Source: Sisyra terminalis (lineage: Eukaryota > Arthropoda > Insecta > Neuroptera > Sisyridae). From it: DNA of 64,000 nucleotides. A model generated the notes under the pieces. That model was not told where the DNA came from. It did not search any database and was given only the letters and a program-made list of their open reading frames with translations. The translations under genes were made by a program, and so were the position numbers. This document shows positions 25,162 to 38,473 of the stretch, piece by piece. Position 1 is the first letter of the stretch. Each line of letters opens with the position of its first letter. The stretch covers positions 32,069,701 through 32,133,700 of the forward strand of contig OY292275.1 of NCBI GenBank assembly GCA_958496175.1. Reading direction: 5' to 3'.

Positions 25162-28100
25162 ATATTTTTTTCAACTTATCTAGAAACATTATTACTTTTT
25201 ACTTAATAAACCTTATTTATTATTTGTTTTTTAAATAAAAAATTTAAAAAAATAATTAGTAGAAAATTATTCTTAAATGGTAATTTTACAGTATAGGAGC
25301 TTCTCTTAAGAAGAAAAAAAAACAAAATTAATATCAAAATCTAGCTAAAAATGTAGTTATTCCAGAAGAATGGCGTAATTTACAGTTGTTAAAAATAGGC
25401 AAAAAAGAGCTCGTTTTCACTTATATTCAATGTTACGTTTCTTTATTTCAATGTATCTTAATTGTTCTACATCAATTACGTCCCTTAATTAATCACGAAG
25501 CGGTTTCAAAATAGACCGAAACATTTAAAAAAATATATCTAATTTTTTACATTAAAAGCAGAAAAAAAGCTTACATATCGTTCCAAAGGGCGTTCCATAA
25601 GGGCGTATTCATTGATTACGTGAGATAATTTTAGCTATTTTTCGACCCACTCTCCCTCTTTGTAAGATTTCGTGAAGTTTTGCTTGACCCTTCCCTTAAT
25701 TTCCCGTGAGATTTTTCAAAATGCGAATTTGAAATGTAAATGAGTAAATCTGTGCTTCGAGCACATTAGATTTATTTAAAAAAAAAATACGTGATATTTG
25801 CCGAGATCATCCTCTCCTCCAAGCACCTCCAAGTGAGATTTTGCTAAACATCCCCTCTACCCTAAATGCTTTACGCAATTAATGGATGCCCCCTAATCTT
25901 TAAAATTTAAACAATCTATGACAAAACTAACCATGAAAACAACCAATTCTTCTTGGGTTGTTACAGCTTTCTATTTATGATTTCTAATATCAAATCTTTA
26001 AAAAATATATTATAAAGCGAAAACATAGCTTTTTTCCTCATCGATAATAATCTTTAACATTTTTCAAAATGTCTTTCAACATTCGTTATTCGATCTGCTC
26101 ATTTGATTTTCTTCATTGTCTTTCACCCTATTTTAAAGCTCCATAGATACTTCCTTATTTCTACAATACTGTTTGCGATGTCTCAATTATAAATTTCCAA
26201 TCATGAAATTATTTGAATGAAATAATTCTGCTGGAATATACTTTATTTTTTTCCCCGGAAATCCAAAACTATAATTACAGAATTGACATTTGGCACCCCC
26301 TTACTACTACTACTCTTCTACTTTCGAACTTACCTTTAAGACATTTTATTATAAATATAAGAATACGAAGAATACTATCACACCTATTCGGAATTGCTCT
26401 GAATGTACCTTTTTGATAATAACGGTGCTCCTACGGTGATAACGGTGATCAACTAAGACTTTCAATTTTTGTCCTTTTTACAAAACTATTTGCTACTAAC
26501 ATACCAAATAGAAGTATAATTCGCTTCTAATCGTACTATACCGAGAAAAATCGAACTATTCAACTAAAGAAACATTTAAATTATGAAAATTAACATTTTA
26601 TGCAAAAATAAAATAAGCGTAATTGTTAAAAAAAATCCTTTAAAATCCGTGGAATAGTTCATTTAATTGAAGCTGGGGTGTGTACAAAAAAAGTATGATA
26701 ACATTTCACGTTAAAACACTAAATTATTATTTTACCAATTGTGTGATAATATTCAGTAACTAGTTGCTAATAAATTATATTGTTCTAACACACCTTTTAT
26801 TTTCGGAACTGACCACCCATACAGGTTTTTCATGAACTTTAATATGAATAATTAATTTAATATTTAATGTTCACGTATTATTCTTTATTTAATTAAAATA
26901 ATATAATTTTTACATAGTGATTGTTAACTATAATTATATTTTATATTACTTTACATTTTTTAGATATTTCATGAAATATTAGTTTATATCACGTATCGAT
27001 TTATAAAATGTATAGATTTTTAGTCTCTTTTTAACGGAAATATAATTTTTAGTTCACAGTTTTTATTTCAATAAATTTAACTTAAAAATTCATTGGAAGA
27101 CAGAAAACTAATATAGTCAGAATTAAATTACACCCTTTTATACTTGTTTTTAACTTTTTAATTTTCTTGGTTTATCTATGTAAAAATTGTATCATTTATA
27201 AAAATTACAGTATATACTATTATAAAAAATGGAATTCTTTTCACTGGATTAGTTGAAACCGTTGAAGCAGCATTCAATTGGGAAATATAGGTCTTAGTAG
27301 TTTGAACTTGGAAGTATATCAGTGTTACGATAAGAGTAAATAGTAAAAATGATTATTAATGACAATGTAAAACAGCTAAAAGTGTGTTGATTAATGATCG
27401 TTACACGTGAATAAATTAAAATCATAATGGAAATAGGTATTCGTTAAAACTGTGAAAGAAAAATTGGTAAAGATGTAATATTATTTAAAATTATAATTTT
27501 GTTTTATCTTTGAATCACAGAAATTACTTTTACGGCTGCGTTCGTTAAACTTATAAATAATCGACGCTTAACAGTTGTAGACGATGCAGAAAAAAACTAT
27601 TTGTGAAAGTAAGTAATCATTTAATAACTATCAGTATTCTAATCCATGATTCAAAGACTAAATTCAAGAATTGTGAAATTAAAGCTTTTCTCAAAATCTT
27701 TGTCTTGTATAAGTAATTACATATGTTAACAAGCCACATACAGATATAATACAGGTAAAATATTCAAATTCAATGACTAAAAACCTTATTTTCTAGGCTT
27801 ATTGAATATTGAACCGTATATATACCAATCAAAGCGTTGGATGTTAATACAAGTTATATGTATTACTTTTTTCTATAGACTTTGATTGAGAAAGTCGTAT
27901 AAAAAATATGTAATTAATTGTTTTTAATTTACAAATTAATATTTCTAAATTTTCTAATTATAATTCATAAATATATTACTATATCAATAATTCTATTTTA
28001 CTAATATTTTAATAAAATTCTATAATTTTATAACATGAAATTCTTTTTTCTTTTCCTTCTTTTTTAATTAAAAAAAATATTCACAATTTCATCTTTCAAT

Positions 28101-29541
28101 ACTTTTCCTGCATTGAAAATAGATTTATTTCTTAAAATTAAAAAATAAAATACTTATTTAAAAAATTTACAATATGCATGGGGGGTTTTCTGGTAATGTA
28201 AAAAATAATGAAATCAGAACTATATTACAATTAAAAAACATTTTTCATATAAGTGGAATGGTTAATAACAATGTATATTATGGAGGAAATAGAAAATTAA
28301 AACAGTTAAATTATATTCTAACAAAATATTCTTTGGTTAAACCACTCATACAATTAATTATTATTTTTACTGGAAGTACTCTATGGTAAAAATGTTAACA
28401 TATTGTTTTACAGAAATGTGTGAAAAATCATGAGATAAATTCATTTAAAATATACCTTTTACCAAAAATATAAATTATTTTTATGAAATGTGGAAAATAT
28501 CGCTTAACGAAATTCATCACGTGATACAAAAACTATAAAATAAAAGTTTATTTACTTATTTTTTTTTTGCAAAATTAATTGTGTTATTTTAACGCTTGAA
28601 AAAAATAATTATGTTAATCAAAAAATATATAAATTTACACCCAAATATAATAAATTATATCCATTTATTATTTATAAAATCATTAATAATTTAAAAATCA
28701 AAATAATGCTCAATAAATGGCAAATGAAAACTTTGTGGACCCTGTTCTATTTTGTTTGTAATAAAATTACTTCACTTATCATTTTTATATAAGATATAAT
28801 AAACAATTATCAAAATCGAATGCATCGTTTTAAATATATAATTGAACTCAAATGAAATTTCAATACAGGAAATCTATTGATTTATAAAAAAAATGTTCTA
28901 CTCATTTTAACAAGTATCGTAATTCATTCCGTTTTTCGCGAGTAATTTTATGGCAATTTTAAATATATAAATAATACTTATTATTTTATACGTGAAAATG
29001 TAAATTATATTAAACTCGAGTCAAAGAAATCATAAACTGCCTATACTAATGTTTTCAACCTCTGATAAATCATTGCGTCTTTCAATAAAACCGTTATGCA
29101 ATATTTTTGTCTTTCGTCTCGAAAAAAGTATTGAGTAACTTTAATGTTGCTTTTCAAAACAAATTTTTAATGACCCAATGGTTTATCATAAGCATAGAAA
29201 AAGATGCGTCAGGAGTGTCATTGATCTATATTTTTTAAAGTAACTATTACGATGTTTACGGACATTTTTTTAATAAATATACTATTGAAAGTTAAGTAAA
29301 CAAAACTTTAGAAGAAATAAAATTTAATTTCAAATAGATATTTTATGATTTTTTTCAATGTACCATCATATATTGACAATAAGACCTCTTGTAAAAACAT
29401 AACATTTTTCTCACTATAAGTTGATCTTAAAGTTATGGCCACAGATATGTAGTACATTGTGCTCATGTTGTATATAACCAATGCTTTCGTGGTCTATCGA
29501 TTTGCATCATATTTAGGAGATCCTATCTCTCACTACATATA
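25162..29541. other. GatB-piggyBac intergenic region
   Basis: 4.4 kb, very AT-rich beyond the GatB 3' end. It holds a MITE-like inverted repeat (25599-25895). Short open frames here (for example 26213-26416 and 28174-28389) have AT-driven composition and match nothing I know. I see no gene. Confidence 0.5.
25599..25895. mobile_element. MITE-like element, ~297 bp
   Basis: The left end (gggcgtattcattgattacg) and the reverse complement of the right end (gggggcatccattaattgcg) form imperfect terminal inverted repeats. The interior is notably less AT-rich than its flanks. Elements with this kind of end are common in insect genomes, but I cannot assign the superfamily or fix the target duplication (possibly taa). 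Confidence 0.5.
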
Positions 29542-32140
29542 TTAACCTTCCCGGTCCGAAGCGGGGTTTTTACGTACCCCAGGCACCCCATGGATCACTT
29601 TAAAATCTTCAACTTTCTAAAAATTATTTTAACGATTATTTGTTTCACTCTACTACGGTTCAAAGAAGAGAGACAGTTTTATTGAGTTTCTTCTGTGATT
29701 ACTTAATAATTCTCAAAATGCAAATCGTAAAGTGTAAACCGAAAGTGATAATTGTAAAATGCATTGTTTTCTTTTTCAAACATTTAGTTGTGTATTCATT
29801 TTTGAACGTGCAACATCTTATCGATCTTACCTGCTTATTTCTAAACCAGTGTTTCCAAATTTGTTTTCAAAAATTAAGATATCGTTAAATTTTGTAAATA
29901 AAATACATGAGTGTATTGCTATTTATTTAACGTAACAATATCTAATTTTTATATAAATTTTTTTTTACATAATGGCTAAATTAACGGATCAAGAAATTGA
30001 AAAGTTGTTAGAAGACGATACTTTCAACAATGATGATGCGGATTACGATAGCGATTTGGACTTCGAAATATATAATTCCGATAGTTCTGAAGTTGAAGAC
30101 AACGTAGAAGAGGATTTTGACCCCGAAGTTATAAATTCTGATTCTGAAGACATGGAAGATCTGGAAGAAAACGAACTGCATTCGACATACACTTCCAAAT
30201 CAGGGTTTATTTGGTGTTCCAAGCCTTCCAACAACACCAAAGTTCATAACATTTCCTCAATATATATGGGTCCCATGGCAGAAGCAAAGAATATATCGTC
30301 AATTAAAGATGCATTCAATTTATATTTGACTCCAAAAATGTTGGAAGAAATTGCGTCTTATACGAATCAATTTTGCCAATCGCTTGTACACAAACACAAA
30401 TCGAGTAACGATATTGTTACGAAATGCGAGTTAGAGGCTTTTATAGGTATTTTATTGGCATCCGGAAGATGTAATGGACGAAAGCTGGCCTTAAGAGAAA
30501 TTTGGACTACTAATCCTCTTTTTAAATCATATTTTTTTTCAGCGGCCATGTCGAGGGATAGATTTTCTTCAATTTATTCAACCATACGTTTTGATGACAA
30601 AAAGAGTAGGAAAACAAAAATCGATCAAATTGGTGACAAATTTATTCACATACGTTCAATATACGAACAGTTTAATAACGCTTGTTTAAAATATTTTTCC
30701 CCAGGGAGCTATCTCACCGTAGATGAAAGATTGGCAACCTTCAGAGGAAGATGTCCATTCCGAGTGTACATGAAAAGTAAGCCAGGTAAGTATGGGATCA
30801 AAATTTGGGTTAACGCGGATGTTAAAACGTCGTATATTCTTAATTCTCAACCGTATTTAGGAAAAATTGGCAACAAACCCGAAAGAAATCAAGGTGAAAG
30901 GGTGGTAACAGAACTTGTTCGTCCATTTTTCGGAACTGGAAGAGGAGTGACAACTGACAATTTCTTTACATCAATTCCTTTAGCGAACAATCTTTTTTTA
31001 AATGATATAACTCTCACCGGAACAATCAGGAGAAACAAAAGAGAAATTCCAAAAATATTTACCGACACTCGAGATCGAGAAAAATTTTCTACCCTCTTTG
31101 GATTTGCAGGCCATTTAACATTAATTTCATATTTGCCAATCAAAAATCAAGCGGTGACTCTATTATCCACAGAAGTCAAAAATATTGAAGTAGAAGATGG
31201 TCCGCGAAAAAGGCCAAATATTATTCTTCATTATAATAAAACCAAAGGAGCTGTCGATACTGGAGACAAAATGACCCAACAGTATAGTTGTGTTAGAACT
31301 ACTAGAAGGTGGCCGTTCAGAATATTCATGGAAATAATAGATATGGCTGCATTAAATGCCTACATTATTTGGGTACAGAATAACCCAGATTGGCGAAAAG
31401 GAGACCGTAGCCGAAGACAAGTATTTCTTCGAGAATTGGCTACGGAATTGGTAAAAGAAAATGTTTTAAAACGGAAAAACAACAATATAAATTATCACAA
31501 GCACATTCAACACGGCTTTGAGCTATTTGACCAAGTAATCAATAATGGAAATAGCACTCCAACGAAGAACCTTCAATTGGCAGTAGAGCAAGACCAGCAG
31601 GATATACCAAAAACTACGAGATGTAGTTTTTGCCCAAGAAATGAAGACAGAAAGTCTAAAATTCGATGTGATTTTTGTAAAAAACATATTTGTGTTATTC
31701 ACCGCTATCAAATTAAAACAATTTCTTGTCCAAATTGTAAAAATTAATTTATAGTCTGTAAAAATGTATTATAGTAATCTAAAATATATAGTTTTATGAT
31801 AAGTAAATTAGTTTTTGTAATATTTTAGCTATATAAACTATATGAAATATTTCTTTTATACCTAAGTTCTTTTGTAAATAATTTTTATTTTTTATAGTTT
31901 TTAAGTTGTAATTATATTATTTTTTTTAAATTTAATTACCTTTCAAAAAAATAATATGCACATATTATGTACTTTAGAACTTTTTTGAAAAAATTAAAAT
32001 ATTTTTAATATTCATAATATTTTTTCATTTAAAACCCTATTTCACTTTGTTTGAGAAGCACTGGATTTGGTCTGGGGTATGTCAGATACCCCGCTTCGGA
32101 CCATTTGAAAGTTTTCAACCCTCCGTGTCGGAAAGGTTAA
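29542..32140 (+). mobile_element. piggyBac element, structurally complete
   Basis: TTAA target-site copies lie at 29542-29545 and 32137-32140. Immediately inside are short terminal inverted repeats (ccttcccgg and ccttuccg-type, the right end reading cctttccg on the other strand). A subterminal inverted repeat GGTCCGAAGCGGGGT lies at 29553-29567 on the left and 32088-32102 (reverse complement) on the right. The right copy sits about 34 bases from the end, the left one only 7, so the ends are asymmetric as in known piggyBac transposons. Each repeat is followed by a second short block with tacccca. The single intact reading frame is at 29972-31747. Confidence 0.93.
29972..31747 (+). CDS. piggyBac transposase, intact
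   Basis: An intronless frame of 591 residues, the usual length for the family (594 in the Trichoplusia ni element). It cuts and pastes DNA at TTAA sites. The N-terminal 70 residues are strongly acidic (Asp/Glu/Ser-rich). The DDD core is complete: D251 in LTVDERLATFRG, D329 in GVTTDNFF and D429 in GAVDTGDKM. The spacings of 78 and 100 residues are almost those of the reference enzyme (268, 346, 447). The C-terminal cysteine/histidine-rich domain (residues about 552-590, CSFC...CDFC...CVIH...CPNC) recognises element ends in the family. No stop, frameshift or missing residue is visible, so it may still be active or have inserted recently. Confidence 0.95.
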   Translation: MAKLTDQEIEKLLEDDTFNNDDADYDSDLDFEIYNSDSSEVEDNVEEDFDPEVINSDSEDMEDLEENELHSTYTSKSGFIWCSKPSNNTKVHNISSIYMGPMAEAKNISSIKDAFNLYLTPKMLEEIASYTNQFCQSLVHKHKSSNDIVTKCELEAFIGILLASGRCNGRKLALREIWTTNPLFKSYFFSAAMSRDRFSSIYSTIRFDDKKSRKTKIDQIGDKFIHIRSIYEQFNNACLKYFSPGSYLTVDERLATFRGRCPFRVYMKSKPGKYGIKIWVNADVKTSYILNSQPYLGKIGNKPERNQGERVVTELVRPFFGTGRGVTTDNFFTSIPLANNLFLNDITLTGTIRRNKREIPKIFTDTRDREKFSTLFGFAGHLTLISYLPIKNQAVTLLSTEVKNIEVEDGPRKRPNIILHYNKTKGAVDTGDKMTQQYSCVRTTRRWPFRIFMEIIDMAALNAYIIWVQNNPDWRKGDRSRRQVFLRELATELVKENVLKRKNNNINYHKHIQHGFELFDQVINNGNSTPTKNLQLAVEQDQQDIPKTTRCSFCPRNEDRKSKIRCDFCKKHICVIHRYQIKTISCPNCKN

Positions 32141-33027
32141 TCATGCGCTTAGTATAGAATGCGCATCTCTTTTCTGACGTCCTCTGACGGCAAAAACCGG
32201 AGAAACCATTTTCAGCCGAGTTCATTGTAGTCATTGAAATGAAATGACAGTTGAAGAGAAATAGAATCTTCGAATCAATTATGAGGTCAAATAAAAGCAA
32301 AGTGAGTTCTCTATTCTTCACCTCTATGGTAATAGCACGCAACTCATTAAAATGATTTTACCGAATATAAAATAATAATTTCCCAAATAACTTTTTTTTT
32401 CTTCGAGAAAGTATATGTAAATAATTATTGCAGAATGCTTAAGTTTTGTTAAAGTTTCAAGTTTTTTTATTCCTATAATGTTCAAATATTTTAACTCCCT
32501 TGTAAGTTGTAACATAAAAAAGGACATAGAAGTGAAATATATATTAATATTTTCACCCATTTTTCTTAACTTTTCATTTTTGTATTTTAAATTAAAAACA
32601 ATGGTTTCAAAAAACTCATTGGAAACAACTTTTGAAATTCGTTTTTTCTATAATGACTAATATTTAAAAAATTACTATATTTTTCCTCTTTTCGATGCTT
32701 TATAAGTATATAATATGTATTTAACTGTGTTTGACACAATTGCAATGTAATATATATATATAAATATCTACATTGTTATCATCTACAATTCTCATTCAAT
32801 CACTATTAGTATTAAATATAAACACTCAAATCTCATATAGGGCTTTATCTATTGTACATGACATTGACAGAGAAATATTATTTCTCATACTGCTTCTAAA
32901 ACGTTTTTGGTTAAAGATTTAACCTTATGTTAACAATATTTTAAATTAAGGCATGCAACAGTGAAATATTACAACGATCTCATTACCAGACGAAGAGGTT
33001 TTCATTAAAAATACATACGTTCAGTTG
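32141..33027. other. piggyBac-RhoGAP spacer
   Basis: 0.9 kb of AT-rich sequence that must hold the RhoGAP 3' untranslated region on the minus strand. I see no clear AATAAA close to the stop and no other gene. Confidence 0.5.
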
Positions 33028-36000
33028 TTAAACTATGAAAATCTGATCTTGATGTTGCAAAAGAAAATTGGTGAACATGTTTATTGGTCCAATGGCAATC
33101 AAAGACATTTGTTCTGTTTCGGGCCAAATTAAATTTGGACCAAAGACAACCGCTAGATTATAGGCTGTCATTTTATTTAAATCACTTCGATCCATTACCT
33201 GCAAAAATAAATCAGTTTTATTGCATTTTAGTTAACAAATAGTGGTCTTTAAGCTACCTTATATAAAAATTGTAACAAATATTTTAGTACTTTATAATTA
33301 GGGACTGGTAATTTTTCAAGTATTAATATAGAAACATGTCGAAGTCGCTCATCTTTAGACCAATCTAAAATATTAAATTTTAAGTAAAATTTGTAAAAAG
33401 AAGAATTTTTATTAGGTTTTTTTATTTACTTGTAAATTGCATGATTTCATCGTATAAATCATAAGTTAGAAGAGGTTCAGTTAACTCTCTAAGAAAGGTC
33501 TTTAATAAAACAGCAGCTACATGAGCGTCGCTTAATGGGACTGTTTCACCCATATTGATACGAGCTTTTAAATCATGGATAACCGTAGCACTTGCAGATC
33601 GCCGGAATAAACCTTCAGTATACAAAACTAAAAAAAATAATTAATAAATACAGACTAATCATTTATCATTGCAAGAATACCTTCAGGATGGTCTAAATAT
33701 TCAACACATTGGCGTACGATTGGAGGAATATACTCCCCTCCATTATTATCAACTATAAACTGTAAAGAAACTCCAAACTGTTGGGTGGGTAATAATTGTG
33801 GAACATCGTTTCCATTATTTGAAACAGGAGATGATGGAGATGGTTTGGACCTTTGAACTAATTGATCGTCATGGCTGAAATTAAAAGTAAATTTTTGAAA
33901 AACAGTTCTCTTGAATATAATTTCGACTTTAAGTATTTATCAAGGAATAACAATTTAGTATTGAACGAAGTTCTAGATTTAAGACATTTTAGTTAATATT
34001 TTTAATACTTCAATATTACATAATGAAAACAAATTTTCAAGTTTTTTTGGACATAAATTAAGAATTTTTTAATTAAATCAGCCAAGAATTGGGAAAAATA
34101 AAATAAATTGTGATATCAAAAAATAAATTGTTCTCGATTTAATATCATTTATGCTTACAATTAAGGGATTGTACGCAGTTAGAATTAAAAAAAAAACTAT
34201 TTTTTTTTCGAAAAACTATTTTCGAAATGTACATGTAAGTATATTCTCTGAAAATTTCAAACCGATGTGGTAAATATTTTTGGAGATATACCTATATTTG
34301 TAAGAGCGCTTCAGAAAATGTTAACTATGTGTAAACTTCTGAAATTTTGAATTCGTTTTTCTCAATACCGTGGTTTCAAAGTCGGTGACCACGAGATCTC
34401 AAAAACGATTCAACCGATCGATCTGGGATAAGATTTCCGAAAGTTATTTCTAATTTTTAAACATTTTTCGCGAAAGTTTTGGTTCAAATTTTTTCTGTGC
34501 CTAGTCGCCATTTTTAAAAAAAAAATAATTTTGACTATTTCTTTTATCTTTACCAAGATTCATCTATCTACTAGAACAGTCATATATTTTTAGGAGCAGT
34601 TTACATCAATGTTTTTGCATGATCTAAGTGTCATTAGTAACATAAAAGTAGACTATTTGAATAGTTAATACTTGTGTTTGTTCAATGAAATACCTTTTCA
34701 TACAGATACGTCTTTTTTAGGCCTTGCAACTGCTTATTACCCCTTAATTGATTGTTAATATTTACAATGTTTTGTCTATGTCATGTTTCTTGGGCTGTGC
34801 GATCATAAGTCACTCCAAATCCAAGATCAGTTAACAACACATATTATTTTTTTTGCAATCTAATCAAAGTATAAAGTTTGGTTGTATTTAATTTAATGCG
34901 CGGAAAAGAAGAAAATATATGCTTCTTTGTTCAGAGAATTGTACTCCCATTCAATTTAGTACGTTGCCTTACGAAATTTCAACTTCCTAAGATACTTAGA
35001 TTTTCTTGCCAACTATTTTTGGAAAAAATGTAAATATCAAAATAATCAAATTGTGATCAATATTCCAAAAGTTACGATTCATATTTTTAATCATTTACTC
35101 CTACTGATGAAGATAAATTTTAATAAAAAAAATATATGATTTATCCTTAAAAGTCAACTGGAAGAAGCTTTAAGAGAATACTTCAAAAAACTTAAAAAAC
35201 TAAATTAAATATAGCAATATCTTCCTATTAGAAAAAATATAGTTGGTTTTTAAAAGATTAAAAATATAAATATTCAATAAATGAGATATCCAAATAATTT
35301 GATTTCAACCAAGAAGAAATGATCTCTTCCAAGAAATTGTTGTGACTCAACTTGATTATAAAGGTACATTTCAACATCACGTCATATTTTAGAAATGGAA
35401 ACGAGGAAAGATATTTTTTTTAATATAAAAGAAGGTTTTGCTGTTTAGTCGTTTCGCTTTTAAACCTCTGCTACAGAGCTTCGTTGTGAAGTGAGACAAC
35501 CAATTTTGAGACTTCTTTCATTTAGAAATGTATGGCATTAAAACTCATGTTGATAAGACAAAATTTGTTTTGTATAATAAAGAGATGTATAAAAACTACT
35601 GAAATAAATATTTAACGACTGTAAATTTTTTCACCAATAACTTTAAATATGAGTTCCAAAATGGTCAGAAAGGTAATTTTGGCGTACATTGAAAAAAAAT
35701 AGCCACCAAGTGTATGTATTGTATTTCTACAGAACAACGGTTCTCAAATTTTTTTGAATGTGTAAACCTTAATATGTTTTTTGACATATTCACGCACTAC
35801 TAAGGGTTGTTTTTTAAAGCAAATGTATAAATGTCGCTGGGAACAGAAAATAAAAGAAACTGCACTGTTTTCATACATTTTTAACACGACGATGAGCTAA
35901 TTTTTAAACTATAATTCACTGATTATTCCATGAATAGTTTTCACTTACACATCTTAATGTTCCGCTTTTAGCGTATACTTTAGTCCCCTATGCAGATAAT

Positions 36001-38473
36001 TATAATTAACTATTTTTCCGCGCACCACAGTTTGAGAACCGCTGCTATATAATAACGGTCGCCAAAGTGGTGATCCGTAAGAAAATTTCTTTGGTCCTCA
36101 GAGAATTGTGGAATATATTTATTATAATTTATAAAACACTTCAAAAACCCTATTAGTGATCTGTGGGAATTAAATTATGGAATTAGTGATTATCTGTAAG
36201 GTCAAAAAGTTTGGCGATGGCTGTTATAGAGTATAGGTAAAGACGGACATTTTTATTATATGACTCGTATTTTGATCGACGCTTTTCTAAATTCAATATT
36301 TAGAAAAATTATTTAGATTTCACCAGTATAAGGACAAAGAAAAGATATGATTCTTAAATCAACACAAAATAAGGAAAATAATAATAATAAGGCTAGTCAA
36401 TCGTGAAAAAAAGCGAGTTATCGGTTTATTAACCAATAACATTTAATCACAATTAAATTTTTTTATGAAAATTATTGTATCACTTTTACTTTGCAGGGAG
36501 TAACTATTATTAGAAAAATATAATTGGATTATATTTGTGGTTCTCATTAAGAACGGTATCGCCCCTTTTCAACTGCTACTGAGATTTTAAAAGGACGTTG
36601 GGAAGGACGGAATTCATAGACAAATAAGAAAAGGTGCTAAGAGGGGTTGGTTGTTTTTATTTTAAAGAAAGCGAAATTTTAAGATTTGTGAGAAACGAAG
36701 GTGTTCATTTTTTTCTCGTAAAATGGGTGATGATTCGTAGTAGATTGAGAACGAATAGCTTAAATAATAAATCAATACCGTACCAAATCAATAATAAATC
36801 AAACCAAAATCTCTGTTCAGTCAACATTAACACCAAGGGCGAAAATACCGTCGCTATATCAAAAAGCATAACAATTAACAACCCCGCTTCAAAAGTTTAA
36901 CTAAGTTTATAAGTTTTTTACTTTCAGAAATGCATGCATGGATTTTCAGTTCAAGCGTACATTGTCAACGGAATTAAATTCGATTGTAATTGTGGTTCAA
37001 AAATTACTATTATAAATTATAAATTTGCTAGCGACCATTCTTCATATGCATTTACTCATATTCGCTTTCTTAATGATAAGCATTCAATTTAAGAATTTGG
37101 TTTTGAATACGACCAACTTTGAGTCATTTTAGAACTATACGTTTAAAAAACACTTACTTTAAAATCGCTTGAGGTATACATCTTTTATCTAAAGGCATAT
37201 GCTCTTGCAATTCGTGAAGATAGTTGATATAAACAATTTTTCGCCCAAACTTAACGCTAATAACTGGTCTAAATATTTGTGATATTATTCGTATAAAAGA
37301 AGTAGGATGAACTAGATACAATGCTTTTAAATTCTTTTTATATTTTCGATCGAATGCTCGATATGCTTGCCATAACCACGATACAGCTGGTTTATTTTTC
37401 GATGTCAATCCATGGTGAAAATAGACAAGACTGTAATCTTGCTCCACATATTGGTCCAAAGTAAATTTTAAATATCTACAATAAATAGTTTCAGTAATAT
37501 TTGTGTGATTTATAAATAGCGCTTGACTTACTGTAGGAGTCTGCCATGATCAATTTCAGAACTATTTGGTAACCTACATGCGTAAACTGTGATAATTTTT
37601 CGTCCTAATTTATCATCTCCAATGACATCCACAATCGCATGACGATGAATGTCTAGTAAGTAGTTAGGTGTTATACACACACCAGCTTCAATTCCTGGAT
37701 ATGAGACACCGATTATACTGTCAGGTCCACTTCCTAACATTGCCCCATCTCCTAATTGTTCTTCAAAGTTTTCATCTGTGAAATCTGATAAGGGTGAATC
37801 CATTCCGCTGGACTCGATTTCATGTATTAAATCAACTGTAAATAAAAACATTATTTTACGATATTTCAATGTTATAATATTTTTATTTGTGAATAATTGG
37901 CCATAAAAAATAAAACGGAGATAAAAACTAAATTTATGTTTAGACATACTTATTACATGATATATGCATTATGTTTAAAAATAAGATAAGATACCCGTAT
38001 TTGCATCCGGTGGCTGATGAAGTTCGGTATCATCAAATTCCAGATTGGGTTCATAATCATGAACGTCAGATAAGCTAGGATATGGTTCATCGTTATCGTT
38101 TAATCCATGTGCGACTGTAAAAGAAAAATATTTATCATACTTCTGCATTTTGATAAATTTGTCTGCTTTTTATAAGTTTATAACTGGAATATTTTGTATT
38201 GACAAAAATCATTTTCTATTTGAACAAACTTAAGCGTTAACAAATAATCTTTTTGATAGTCATTCGAACTGATAAAGCAAAAGTATCTTTTAGAAATAAA
38301 ATAAATTTTCCTTTTATGGCTGGGACAATTATAGAAATTGTGAAAGTATTATTTCGCATACGTACTCAAAAACAATTAAATAGAAAACTAGATGAGGAAA
38401 CAAAGTAAAATAATTGTAACATACCTTGAAAAGCCCGTATGGGACTTAATTTTGGTTGTTGATCTGCTTCCAT
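33028..38473 (-). CDS. RhoGAP68F: Rho GTPase-activating protein 1 (RhoGAP68F/Cdc42GAP type), complete
   Basis: Eight exons, 5' to 3' on the minus strand: 38425-38473, 37995-38114, 37532-37835, 37158-37475, 33681-33874, 33430-33627, 33258-33364 and 33028-33198, giving 486 residues. The protein stimulates GTP hydrolysis by Rho-family GTPases at membranes. A short acidic N-terminus is followed by a CRAL-TRIO/Sec14-like lipid-binding domain (about 110-260; [27 protein letters not shown]). The RhoGAP domain (about 300-480) starts near [14 protein letters not shown] at 334-339 holds the arginine finger, R337 by alignment. The blocks [20 protein letters not shown] and [17 protein letters not shown] are diagnostic. 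The 3.3-kb intron 4 carries a hAT-like element. The gene is head to head with Tmc. Confidence 0.95.
34150..34640. other. probable decayed mobile-element segment in RhoGAP intron 4
   Basis: A block with distinctly higher G+C than the surrounding intron, with phrases such as gtggtttcaaagtcggtgac and cgagatctcaaaaacgattc. It contains no open frame and I could not find its boundaries. Composition is the only evidence. Confidence 0.25.
35735..36044. mobile_element. hAT-like MITE, 310 bp, in RhoGAP intron 4
   Basis: The left end caacggttctcaaa and the reverse complement of the right end (cagcggttctcaaa) are near-perfect inverted repeats. The flanks ctacagaa (35727-35734) and ctatataa (36045-36052) match at 6 of 8 positions, consistent with an old 8-bp duplication. 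No coding capacity. Confidence 0.78.

Noticed and set aside
28174..28389. 71-residue frame starting MHGGFSGNVKNNE
   Set aside because: Asn/Ile/Leu-rich composition typical of AT-rich noncoding DNA; no recognisable family, splice partner or promoter context.
30043..31711. Several minus-strand open frames inside the piggyBac region
   Set aside because: They are antisense shadows of the intact transposase frame.
36634..36900. 88-residue frame in RhoGAP intron 4
   Set aside because: Asn/Ser/Lys-rich, no recognised motif, inside a well-defined intron.
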